DNA of 64,000 bases. Origin: Herbaspirillum robiniae. Lineage in GTDB: Bacteria; Pseudomonadota; Gammaproteobacteria; Burkholderiales; Burkholderiaceae_D. Shown one piece after another: positions 45,260-53,216 of this stretch. The notes under the pieces are model-generated. The model saw only the letters and a list, made by a program, of their open reading frames with translations, searched no databases and was not told the origin of the DNA. Location: the NCBI RefSeq assembly GCF_002213415.1, contig NZ_NJGU01000004.1, positions 186,001-250,000 on the forward strand. Reading direction: 5' to 3'. Made by a program: the position numbers and the translations under genes. Each line of letters starts with the position of its first letter. The stretch's first letter is position 1.

Positions 45260-46039
45260 TTAGAAGGTGCCCGGGTAGGCGCCGCCGTCCATCAGCAGGT
45301 TCTGGCCGGTGATGAAGCCGGCCTGGGCGCTGCACAGGTAGGCGCAGGCGTCGCCGAACTCGGCCGGCTGGCCGAAGCGGCCGGACGGGTTTTGCTTGCG
45401 GCGCTCGGCCAGCACGTCGTCCACGCTCCTGCCGCTGTCGTTGGCCGCGCCCACGGCGGTGGCGCGCAGGCGGTCGGTTTCGAAAGGGCCGGGCAGCAGG
45501 TTGTTGATGGTGACGTTGTGGGCCACGGTCTTGCGCGAGAGGCCGGCGACGAAGCCGGTCAGGCCCGAGCGGGCGCCGTTGGACAGGCCGAGGATGTCGA
45601 TCGGCGCGCGCACCGCGCTGGAGGTGATGTTGACGATGCGGCCGAAGCCGCGGGCGATCATGCCGTCGACCGTGGCCTTGATGAGCTCGATCGGGGTCAG
45701 CATGTTGGCGTCGACGGCGGCGATCCAGTCGTCGCGCGACCAGTCGCGGAAGTCGCCCGGCTTGGGGCCGCCGGCGTTGGTCACCAGGATGTCCGGGCTG
45801 GGGCAGGCGGCCAGCGCCAGCGCGCGGCCTTCGGGAGTGGTGATGTCGCAGGCCACGGTGGTGATCGTTGCGCCGGTCTCGGCGCGGATTTCCGCTGCGG
45901 CCGCTTCCAGCGCCTCGGCGCCGCGCGCCAGCATGGTCACGGCCACGCCTTCGCGCGCCAGCGAGAGCGCGCAGGCGCGGCCCAGGCCCTTGCTCGATGC
46001 GCATACCAGCGCGGTTTTACCTTTGAGTCCCAGATCCAT
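45260..46039 (-). CDS. SDR-family protein with atypical active site
   Basis: A 259-residue short-chain dehydrogenase/reductase fold. The nucleotide-binding motif is ALVCASSKGLGRACALSLAR (residues 10-29), NAGGPKPG near 88, and the serine strand GRIVNITSSAVRAP near 135. The expected catalytic YxxxK is replaced: at the position after LGL the sequence reads SNGARSGLTGFV, giving Ser and Arg. The C-terminus FITGQNLLMDGGAYPG is normal. Relatives with SNGAR exist in Burkholderiales by recollection, often named 3-oxoacyl-ACP reductase. Activity is uncertain. Confidence 0.82.
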   Translation of the reverse strand: MDLGLKGKTALVCASSKGLGRACALSLAREGVAVTMLARGAEALEAAAAEIRAETGATITTVACDITTPEGRALALAACPSPDILVTNAGGPKPGDFRDWSRDDWIAAVDANMLTPIELIKATVDGMIARGFGRIVNITSSAVRAPIDILGLSNGARSGLTGFVAGLSRKTVAHNVTINNLLPGPFETDRLRATAVGAANDSGRSVDDVLAERRKQNPSGRFGQPAEFGDACAYLCSAQAGFITGQNLLMDGGAYPGTF

Positions 46040-46254
46040 TGTTGTCTTTCCTTTGCATGAGGTGGTTGGCGGTTTTGCGATGCCGCTTGTTGTGCTTGTG
46101 CTGTCGTTTTTGCTACGTCATGCATGCCATTGCACTGAGGAGATCTGTCGCGAGGCGGCGCGGGCATTGCCCCGGCTTGTGACAGCAGGGGGCGGGCTGC
46201 GCTACACTGGCGGGCTTGGCGGAGCCTGCGGGACGATGGGATATCCCGGCCGGC

Positions 46255-46338
46255 CTACTTCTTGACCACCATGTAGACAGCGATCGCGATGATGGCGACC
46301 ACGCCCATTTCCAACGCGAATACGATGGCGCCGCTCAT
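46255..46338 (-). CDS. 27-residue single-helix membrane peptide
   Basis: A very short reading frame: MSGAIVFALEMGVVAIIAIA, then VYMVVKK and stop. It has one hydrophobic helix and a positively charged C-terminus. AAGGAG lies 6 bases before the ATG, a near-ideal ribosome site. It is divergent from the TauE/SafE permease gene. The size and form recall small membrane proteins that bind larger partners; no known family is identified. Confidence 0.55.
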   Translation of the reverse strand: MSGAIVFALEMGVVAIIAIAVYMVVKK

Positions 46339-46414
46339 GACAGTCTCCTTTTCTGATTTGATCGCCGCACGGCTCAGCAAATGAGCCATGCGGCAGACGC
46401 ATAACTTTACACCG

Positions 46415-47179
46415 ATGATGGATTCCTTGTTTTTGTCGAGCCTGCTCAACTTTTTGCTGGGAGGGTTGCTGGGCGCGATGGGCGGCTTGTTCGGCATCGG
46501 CGGCGGGCTGATCGCCATTCCGGTGCTGGGCTATCTCTACGGGATGGACCAGCAGCTGGCGCAGGGCACCTCGCTGGTGATGATCGTGCCCAACGTGGTG
46601 ATCGCCTTCTGGCGCTACAAGCAGCGCAACAGGATCGAATGGAGTTCGGCCGCGATGATGTGCGTGCCGGCGGTGATCACGAGCTACTTCTCGGCGCGCG
46701 TGGCCACCAGCATCGACGCGCGCAGCCTGCATTTCTGCTTCGCCGCCTTCATGGGCCTGCTGGCGCTGTACTACCTCTGGACCCTGCTGCGCAACAAGCG
46801 CAGCGCGCAGACCACGATCGTGCTGCCGCGCAAGTACATCTTCGCGGTGGGCATGTCGGCGGGAGCGTCGGCGGGATTCTTCAGCGTCGGCGGCGCCATC
46901 GTCGCCGTGCCGATGCTGACCGCCTTCTTCGGCGCCACGCAGACGGCGGCGCAGGGGCTGGGCCTGGCGATGGTGACGCCCGGCACGCTGGTGGCGCTGT
47001 GGACCTATGCGCAGGCCGGCCACGTGAACTGGGCGGTGGGGATTCCGATGGCGCTGGGCGGGGTGCTCAGCATCTCGTGGGGCGTGGCGCTGGCGCACCA
47101 TCTGCCGGAGCGACGCTTGCGCATCCTGTTCTGCGGGGCGCTGCTGGTGCTGTCGTTGTGGATGATGATCGAGGGTTGA
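46415..47179 (+). CDS. TauE/SafE-family sulfite/anion export permease
   Basis: About 254 residues, seven to eight helices. The TauE/SafE repeat is visible twice: GGLFGIGGGLIAIPVLGYLY (about 24-43) and SAGFFSVGGAIVAVPMLTAF (about 156-175). The family moves sulfonate-related or other organic anions; ligand unknown. Start choice is uncertain: ATG at 46388, 46415 or 46418 are possible and none has a strong ribosome site. Confidence 0.85.
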   Translation: MMDSLFLSSLLNFLLGGLLGAMGGLFGIGGGLIAIPVLGYLYGMDQQLAQGTSLVMIVPNVVIAFWRYKQRNRIEWSSAAMMCVPAVITSYFSARVATSIDARSLHFCFAAFMGLLALYYLWTLLRNKRSAQTTIVLPRKYIFAVGMSAGASAGFFSVGGAIVAVPMLTAFFGATQTAAQGLGLAMVTPGTLVALWTYAQAGHVNWAVGIPMALGGVLSISWGVALAHHLPERRLRILFCGALLVLSLWMMIEG

Positions 47180-47202
47180 CCCGCCGCGCAGGTCCCTTAT
47201 CA

Positions 47203-47230
47203 GGCGCCTGACATGTTCAGGCGCTTTTCT
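47203..47230 (+). terminator. Terminator after TauE/SafE gene
   Basis: GCGCCTGA-CATGT-TCAGGCGC then TTTTCTTTT on the plus strand; it overlaps the end of the convergent LysR gene. Confidence 0.7.
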
Positions 47231-48188
47231 TTTCCCGCACGCCTTTCTTCTTCACCGCATCGGCAATGGCGCTGACCTTGCCGTCGTCCGCCGCCGGCTG
47301 CGCCATCTGCTCGCGGATGAAGTCCACCAGGCCGCGCGCATGCGGCGACAGGGTGTCGATATCCTGGAACACCATGCTGCGCTCGCGCACGCTCCACGGA
47401 TCGCTCAATTCCACGATCGCCAGCTGCATCGTCTGCTGGTGGCGCTGCGCCGCCGAGAGCGGCACGATGCCGATGCCCACGTTGGTCTCGATCATGCGGC
47501 ACATCGCTTCGAAGCTGCGTACCTGGATGCGCAGCTTCAGGCGCTGGCCGCCTTCGGAGACGATGCGGTTGAGGAAGTGGTGCAGCGTGCTGCCCTCGTG
47601 CAGGCCGACGTGCTCGTACTCCAGCGTGTCGACGAAGGGCAGGCTGCCGGCGCCGGCCAGCGGATGTTCCAGCGCGGTCGCCAGCACCAGGCGGTCGGTC
47701 GAGAAATTGAGGATCTCCAGCCCGTCGCCCTGCACCGGGCCTGCGACGATGCCGATGTCGGCCGTGCCTTCCTGGATGCCGCGCATGATGTCGTGGTTCA
47801 GGCGCTCCTCCAGCGCGACGTTGACCTGCGGATGCTGCGCCAGGAACTTGCCCAGGATCTCCGGCATGAATTCGGTCACCGCCGTGGTGTTGGCGAAGAT
47901 GCGGATGTAGCCCTTGATGCCGTTGTTGTACTGCTGCATGTCGCTCTTGAGGTGCTCGACCTGCTGCATGAACAGCTGCGCATGATGCAGCAGCGTCTGG
48001 CCGGCCGGCGTCAGCTGCACGCCCTTGCTCTCGCGATAGAGCAGCCGCGTGCCGAAGCGCGTCTCCAGTTCCTTGATGCGGTTGCTGGTGGCGGCCAGCG
48101 ACAGGTTCATGCGCTCGGCGCTGCGCGTCAGGCTGTTGAGTTCGGCGATCAGGATGAAAAGCCGCAGGTCGGTGAGGTCGAAGAGCAT
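47217..48188 (-). CDS. LysR-family transcriptional regulator
   Basis: A 323-residue LysR regulator. The N-terminal winged helix-turn-helix is DLRLFILIAELNSLTRSAER through LSLAATSNRIKELETRFGTR LLYRESKGVQLTPAG, and the effector domain follows from about residue 90. The C-terminus is Lys-rich. It is divergent from the CoA-ester degradation cluster across a 328-base control region, the standard arrangement for a LysR activator of the adjacent operon; itaconate clusters in other bacteria also have a divergent LysR gene. Confidence 0.9.
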   Translation of the reverse strand: MLFDLTDLRLFILIAELNSLTRSAERMNLSLAATSNRIKELETRFGTRLLYRESKGVQLTPAGQTLLHHAQLFMQQVEHLKSDMQQYNNGIKGYIRIFANTTAVTEFMPEILGKFLAQHPQVNVALEERLNHDIMRGIQEGTADIGIVAGPVQGDGLEILNFSTDRLVLATALEHPLAGAGSLPFVDTLEYEHVGLHEGSTLHHFLNRIVSEGGQRLKLRIQVRSFEAMCRMIETNVGIGIVPLSAAQRHQQTMQLAIVELSDPWSVRERSMVFQDIDTLSPHARGLVDFIREQMAQPAADDGKVSAIADAVKKKGVREKKSA

Positions 48189-48516
48189 GTCGTGGTCCGG
48201 CTGAGGTTGCAGGGTTGCCGATGATGCCGATGTCGGCGAGGCGGGGAGGGCGTTTGCGTCGCGCGGCTTGATGCGCTGCGCGGAAATTCTTGTCGTGGGC
48301 GTCTCCCTGATGGGTCTTCATGTTACGCCGATTCTTTGGTCCTTACCCGCGCTTTGCTTGCTGCGCCGCCGCATCCGCATGCGTTCCGCGAGGCGGAACA
48401 TTCGTGCGCTGACTTCACTCTCGCGAAAGCCCCCCTTCAAAAAATACAGATTGTTCTGCAGCCAATGCGGGAACAGACTTGCCTCCGATCAAAACGACAA
48501 GAACCAAGAGGAGCGC
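48189..48516. other. Divergent control region LysR / CoA-ester cluster
   Basis: No gene in 328 bases. It holds a perfect 7-3-7 inverted repeat (48383-48399) and a second TGTTC-N14-GAACA element (48452-48475) with T-N11-A-like geometry. An AT-rich patch (48440-48450) lies between them and may be part of the promoter. Confidence 0.6.
48383..48399. promoter_or_regulatory. Inverted repeat, probable LysR operator
   Basis: GTTCCGC-GAG-GCGGAAC is perfectly symmetric, about 118 bases before the first cluster gene. A half-related TGTTC...GAACA lies 53 bases downstream. LysR proteins bind such interrupted palindromes; binding is inferred. Confidence 0.6.
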
Positions 48517-49377
48517 ATGTCCAATCCCGACCTCGACCTGTCCATGTTGCGGCAATGGGTCGACAAGACCGAGAGCCGCGACGACCACATCAACCCCGCC
48601 TTCGCCGCCGCGCTGGCCGCCACCATCGACGGCCCGCAGCAGCCGCTGGCGGGCGATGCGCTGCCGCCGCTGTGGCACTGGATCTATTTCTGGACCGTCT
48701 GCAAGCAGTCCGAAGTCGGCGACGACGGCCATCCCAAGCGCGGCGGGTTCCTGCCGCCGGTGCCGCTGCCGCGTCGCATGTGGGCCGGCGGTCGCCTGCG
48801 TTTCGACGCGCCCCTGCCGGTTGGCAGCGCGGCGCAGAAGACTTCCCGCATCGCCAGCGTGGACGTGAAGCACGGGCGCACCGGCGCGCTGGCTTTCGTC
48901 ACCGTCAAGCATGAGATCGGCCATGGCGGCCAGGTCTGCATCCACGAAGAACACGACATCGTCTATCGCGAGATGCCGCAGCCGGGCGCCGCGCCCGTTG
49001 CGCCCAAGGCCGCGCCGGCCGACGCGCAGTGGAAGCGCCGCGTCGATCCCGATCCGGTGCTGCTGTTCCGTTACTCGGCGCTGACCTTCAACGGCCATCG
49101 CATCCATTACGACCGCAGCTACGTCACCGGCGTGGAGGGCTATCCCGGCCTGATCGTGCACGGCCCGCTGATCGCCACCTTGCTGGCCGACCTGCTGGCG
49201 CGCGAGATGCCGCGCGCGGTGCTGCGCGAATTCAACTTCCGCGCCGTCGGCAGCCTGTTCGACATCGAAGGCTTCGAGCTGTGCGGCAAGCCGGCCGCCG
49301 ACGGCAAGTCGGTCCAGCTGTGGGCCCAGAACCTGCGCGGCGAGCTGGCGATGCAGGCCGAGGCCATCCTGGGCTGA
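48517..49377 (+). CDS. ich: MaoC/HTD2-like CoA hydratase, probable itaconyl-CoA hydratase
   Basis: A 286-residue double hot-dog hydratase of the HTD2/mesaconyl-C4-CoA hydratase type. The hydratase motif RYSALTFNGHRIHYDRSYV (about 188-206) contains the catalytic His/Asp, followed by GYPGLIVHGPLIATLLADLL. An FAS1-like dehydratase N-terminal half precedes it. AGAGGAG lies just before the ATG. By position it equals the hydratase in itaconate-degradation clusters (itaconyl-CoA to citramalyl-CoA); mesaconyl-CoA hydration is the alternative. Confidence 0.78.
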   Translation: MSNPDLDLSMLRQWVDKTESRDDHINPAFAAALAATIDGPQQPLAGDALPPLWHWIYFWTVCKQSEVGDDGHPKRGGFLPPVPLPRRMWAGGRLRFDAPLPVGSAAQKTSRIASVDVKHGRTGALAFVTVKHEIGHGGQVCIHEEHDIVYREMPQPGAAPVAPKAAPADAQWKRRVDPDPVLLFRYSALTFNGHRIHYDRSYVTGVEGYPGLIVHGPLIATLLADLLAREMPRAVLREFNFRAVGSLFDIEGFELCGKPAADGKSVQLWAQNLRGELAMQAEAILG

Positions 49378-49419
49378 CCCGATTTTCATCATTCATCCAT
49401 TACGTTTCGGAGATTCAAT

Positions 49420-50586
49420 ATGTCGTATCAGGCGCCCAATGACGCTTATGGCGATCTGCGCGATGCAGTGCGCGATCTGTGCAATACCTTCCCGCCGGAG
49501 TACTGGCGCAAGGTCGACGAAGCCCGCGGCTATCCCGAGGAGTTCGTCGACGCGCTGACCAAGGCCGGCTGGCTGGCCGCGCTGATCCCGCAAGACTACG
49601 GCGGCTCCGGCCTGGGCCTGACCGAGGCCTCGGTGATCATGGAAGAGATCAACCGCACCGGCGGCAACTCCGGCGCCTGCCACGGCCAGATGTACAACAT
49701 GGGCACGCTGCTGCGCCACGGCTCCGAGCAGCAGAAGCAGCTCTACCTGCCCAAGATCGCCAGCGGCGAGCTGCGCCTGCAGTCCATGGGCGTGACCGAG
49801 CCGACCACCGGCACCGACACCACCAAGATCAAGACCGTGGCGGTGAAGAAGGGCGACCGCTATGTGGTGAACGGCCAGAAGGTGTGGATCTCGCGCATCC
49901 AGCACTCGGACCTGATGATCCTGCTGGCGCGCACCACGCCGCTGGACCAGGTGAAGAAGAAGTCCGAGGGCATGTCGATCTTCATCGTCGACCTGAAGGA
50001 GGCGATCGGTCGCGGCATGGAAGTGCGCCCCATCCTGAACATGGTCAACCACGAGACCAATGAACTGTTCTTCGACAACCTCGAGATCCCGGCCGAGAAC
50101 CTGATCGGCGAAGAGGGCAAGGGTTTCAAGTACATCCTCGACGGCCTGAACGCCGAGCGCACCCTGATCGCCGCCGAGTGCATCGGCGACGGCTACTGGT
50201 TCATCGACAAGGCCGCGCAGTACGCCAAGGAGCGCGTGGTGTTCGACCGTCCGATCGGCATGAACCAGGGCGTGCAGTTCCCCATCGCCGACAGCTTCAT
50301 CGAGCTGGAAGCCGCCAACCTGATGCGCTACAAGGCCTGCGAACTGTTCGACGCGCACCAGCCCTGCGGCGCCCAGGCCAACATGGCCAAGTTCCTGGCG
50401 GCCAAGGCCTCGTGGGAGGCGGCCAACGTTTGCCTGCAGACGCACGGCGGCTTCGGTTTCGCCTGCGAATACGACGTCGAGCGCAAGTTCCGCGAGACGC
50501 GCCTGTACCAGGTCGCGCCGATCTCGACCAACCTGATCTATTCCTACGTGGCCGAACACATCCTCGGCCTGCCGCGTTCCTTCTGA
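49420..50586 (+). CDS. Acyl-CoA dehydrogenase
   Basis: A 388-residue FAD acyl-CoA dehydrogenase. Typical parts: LIPQDYGGSGLGLTEASVIM near residue 63, RLQSMGVTEPTTGTDTTKIK near 125, VNGQKVWISRIQHSDLMILL, GIGEEGKGFKYILDGLNAER near 225 and the C-terminal THGGFGFACEYDVERKFRET (about 345-365). It oxidises an acyl-CoA to enoyl-CoA, passing electrons through ETF. The substrate is probably a dicarboxylic or methyl-branched acyl-CoA feeding the same pathway; the family also accepts acyl-CoA of other chains. Confidence 0.9.
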   Translation: MSYQAPNDAYGDLRDAVRDLCNTFPPEYWRKVDEARGYPEEFVDALTKAGWLAALIPQDYGGSGLGLTEASVIMEEINRTGGNSGACHGQMYNMGTLLRHGSEQQKQLYLPKIASGELRLQSMGVTEPTTGTDTTKIKTVAVKKGDRYVVNGQKVWISRIQHSDLMILLARTTPLDQVKKKSEGMSIFIVDLKEAIGRGMEVRPILNMVNHETNELFFDNLEIPAENLIGEEGKGFKYILDGLNAERTLIAAECIGDGYWFIDKAAQYAKERVVFDRPIGMNQGVQFPIADSFIELEAANLMRYKACELFDAHQPCGAQANMAKFLAAKASWEAANVCLQTHGGFGFACEYDVERKFRETRLYQVAPISTNLIYSYVAEHILGLPRSF

Positions 50587-50614
50587 ACCGGCGCACAACA
50601 ACAAGGAGACGCCC

Positions 50615-51979
50615 GTGAGCCCGACCACCGATTCGCCATCCCGCACCCTGGCCGCCTTCCTGGCCGGCCTGCGCTATCAGGACATCCCGCCGGCGGTGAT
50701 CGCCCGCACCGAAGACCTGTTCCTCGACTGGTTCGCCTCGGCGCTGGCCGGCAAGGGCGCGCGCCAGATCGAGATCATCGAGCGCTACGCCGCGACGATG
50801 GGGCCGAAGGAGGGCAGCGCCACCATCCTCACCAGCCGCAAGTCCAGCTCGCCGTATTTCGCGGCGCTGGTCAACGGCGCCTCTTCGCACCTGGTGGAGC
50901 AGGACGACGTGCACAACGGCTCGGTGTTCCACCCGGCGGCGGTGGTGTTCCCGGCGGCGCTGGCGGCTGCGCAGGATCTCGGCAAGTCCGGCGCCGACCT
51001 GCTGGTGGCGGCGGTGGCGGGCTACGAGGCGGGCATCCGCATCGGCGAATTCATGGGCCGTTCGCACTACCGCGTGTTCCATACCACCGGCACCGTCGGC
51101 ACGCTGGCCGCTGCCGTCGCGGTGGGCAAGCTGATGGACTTCGACACCGGGCAATTCCTGCACGCGCTGGGTTCGGCCGGCACGCAGGCGGCCGGCCTGT
51201 GGGAGTTCCTGCGCGACGCCGCCGACTCCAAACAGCTGCACACCGGCAAGGCCGCCGCCGACGGTTTGCTGGCCGCGTATTTGACGCGCGACGGCTTCAC
51301 CGGCGCGCAGCGCATCCTGGAAGGGGCGCAGGGCATGGCCGCCGGTATGTCGTCCGACGCCGATCCGGCCAAGCTGACCGACGGCCTGGGTTCGCGCTGG
51401 GCGACCGCCGAGACTTCATTCAAATTCCACGCCTCTTGCCGCCACACCCATCCGGCGGCCGACGCGCTGCAGGTGCTGATGCAGCGCGAGGGCCTGCGCC
51501 ACGACCAGATCGCCGCCGTCAACACGCGCGTGCACCAGGGCGCCATCGACGTGCTGGGTCCGGTGGTCAATCCGCAGACGGTGCACCAGGCCAAGTTCTC
51601 CATGGGCACGGTGCTGGGCCTGATCGCGGTGCACCAGCAGGCCGGCCTGACCGAGTTCGAGCAACAGGCATTGCAGGATCCGCGCGTGGCGCAGTTCCGC
51701 GAGAAGGTGAAGATGACGCTGGACCGCGAAGTCGACGGCGCCTATCCGGCGCGCTGGCTGGGCCGGGTCGAGGTCGAGACCACCGACGGCCGCAAGTTCT
51801 CCGCCGCCGTGGACGTGCCCAAGGGCGACCCCGACAACACGCTCTCGCGCCCCGAGCTGGAGCACAAGGCGGCCAAGCTGATCGCTTTCTCCAGCGCCGC
51901 CAGCGATGCCGAAATCAGCAACATCATCGCCCGTGCCTGGCGCCTGCATGAAGAGCGCGAGCTGAGCGAACTGTTCTGA
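50615..51979 (+). CDS. MmgE/PrpD-family protein
   Basis: A 454-residue protein of the MmgE/PrpD family (2-methylcitrate dehydratase, cis-aconitate decarboxylase and relatives). Visible: LASALAGKGARQIEIIERYA, ASSHLVEQDDVHNGSVFHPA near residue 90, AGYEAGIRIGEFMG near 135, and FKFHASCRHTHPAADALQVL near 270. A GTG start with AAGGAG upstream. In itaconate clusters an MmgE/PrpD gene of unclear role sits at this place; isomerase or dehydratase activity on itaconate or citramalate-type acids is possible. Confidence 0.88.
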   Translation: MSPTTDSPSRTLAAFLAGLRYQDIPPAVIARTEDLFLDWFASALAGKGARQIEIIERYAATMGPKEGSATILTSRKSSSPYFAALVNGASSHLVEQDDVHNGSVFHPAAVVFPAALAAAQDLGKSGADLLVAAVAGYEAGIRIGEFMGRSHYRVFHTTGTVGTLAAAVAVGKLMDFDTGQFLHALGSAGTQAAGLWEFLRDAADSKQLHTGKAAADGLLAAYLTRDGFTGAQRILEGAQGMAAGMSSDADPAKLTDGLGSRWATAETSFKFHASCRHTHPAADALQVLMQREGLRHDQIAAVNTRVHQGAIDVLGPVVNPQTVHQAKFSMGTVLGLIAVHQQAGLTEFEQQALQDPRVAQFREKVKMTLDREVDGAYPARWLGRVEVETTDGRKFSAAVDVPKGDPDNTLSRPELEHKAAKLIAFSSAASDAEISNIIARAWRLHEERELSELF

Positions 51980-51980
51980 C

Positions 51981-52004
51981 GCAATAGCAATAGCAATAGC
52001 AATA
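51981..52004 (+). repeat. Hexanucleotide tandem repeat upstream of the CoA-transferase gene
   Basis: GCAATA is repeated four times directly after the MmgE/PrpD stop and ends 21 bases before the next start codon. A change in copy number would alter the spacer between stop and ribosome site (TAGGAA). Confidence 0.85.
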
Positions 52005-52025
52005 GCAAGCCATATAGGAACCGAC

Positions 52026-53216
52026 ATGCTGCAATCCACCCGGCCCCTGGAGGGCATTACCGTCATCAGCCTCGAGCACGCCATCGCCGCGCCGTTCTGC
52101 ACCCGCCAGCTGGCCGACCTCGGCGCGCGCGTGATCAAGATCGAGCGCCCCGGCGTGGGCGATTTCGCGCGCGGCTACGACACCCGCGTCTCGGGACTCT
52201 CCTCGCACTTCGTCTGGACCAACCGCTCCAAGGAAAGCCTGACGCTGAACCTGAAGGACGAAGACGGCAAGAAGATCATCGCCAAGCTGCTGGAAGAAGC
52301 CGACGTGCTGGTGCAGAACCTGGCGCCGGGCGCGGCCGCCGGCCTGGGCCTGTCGGCCGCGGTGCTGCACAAGAAGCACCCGCGCCTGATCGTGTGCGAC
52401 ATCTCCGGATATGGCGAAGACGGCCCCTATCGCGACAAGAAAGCCTACGACCTGCTGATCCAGAGCGAGGGCGGTTTCCTGTCGGTGACCGGCACCCGTG
52501 ACGACATGGCCAAGGCCGGCTGCTCGATCGCCGACATCGCCGCCGGCATGTATGCCTACTCCAACATCCTGGCTGCGCTGATCAAGCGCGGGCGCGACGG
52601 CAAAGGCAGCCATATCGACCTCTCCATGCTGGAGGCGCTGACCGAGTGGATGAGCTTCCCGATGTACTACGCCTACCAGGGCGCGTCGCAGCCGGTGCGT
52701 TCCGGCGCCGAGCACGCCACCATCTATCCCTACGGCCCGTTCACCGCCGGCGACGGCAAGGTGGTGATGCTGGGCCTGCAGAACGAGCGCGAGTGGAAGG
52801 TGTTCTGCGAGGTGGTGCTGCAGGACCCGGCGCTGGCGGCCGACGAGCGTTTCTCCAACAACTCGCGCCGCCATGAGAACCGCGACGCGCTGCGCGCACT
52901 GATCCTGAAGATGTTCGCCGACATGACGGCCGAGCAGGTGGTGGCGCGGCTGGACGAGGCGCAGATCGCCAACGCCCATGTCTCCACCATGCAGGACATC
53001 TGGGACCATCCGCAGCTGGCCGCGCGCGGCCGCTGGACCGAGGTCGGCTCGCCGGCCGGCGCGCTGCCGGCATTGCTGCCGCCGGGCGTCAACGACAGCT
53101 ACGACTACCGCATGGATGCGGTGCCGGCGCTGGGCCAGCACACCGACGGCATCCTGGCCTCGCTGGGCTACGGCGCCGAGCAGATCGCGGCGATGCGCGA
53201 ACGGGGCGCGGTGTGA
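52026..53216 (+). CDS. ict: Class III CoA-transferase, probable itaconate CoA-transferase
   Basis: A 396-residue CaiB/BaiF-type (class III) CoA-transferase. It begins GITVISLEHAIAAPFCTRQL, with RVIKIERPGVGDFARGYD and the strand LIVCDISGYGEDGPYRDKKAYDLL near 120-145; the Asp in AYDLLIQSEGG (about residue 142) is the predicted acyl-anhydride nucleophile. It would activate itaconate with CoA from succinyl-CoA. The stop overlaps the next start (TGATG). Mesaconate or citramalate activation is the alternative. Confidence 0.82.
   Translation: MLQSTRPLEGITVISLEHAIAAPFCTRQLADLGARVIKIERPGVGDFARGYDTRVSGLSSHFVWTNRSKESLTLNLKDEDGKKIIAKLLEEADVLVQNLAPGAAAGLGLSAAVLHKKHPRLIVCDISGYGEDGPYRDKKAYDLLIQSEGGFLSVTGTRDDMAKAGCSIADIAAGMYAYSNILAALIKRGRDGKGSHIDLSMLEALTEWMSFPMYYAYQGASQPVRSGAEHATIYPYGPFTAGDGKVVMLGLQNEREWKVFCEVVLQDPALAADERFSNNSRRHENRDALRALILKMFADMTAEQVVARLDEAQIANAHVSTMQDIWDHPQLAARGRWTEVGSPAGALPALLPPGVNDSYDYRMDAVPALGQHTDGILASLGYGAEQIAAMRERGAV

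Noticed and set aside
48268-48516. Upstream extension of the hydratase gene to 48268
   Set aside because: The extra 83 residues lack hot-dog features, cross the operator palindrome, and a strong AGAGGAG site favours the ATG at 48517.
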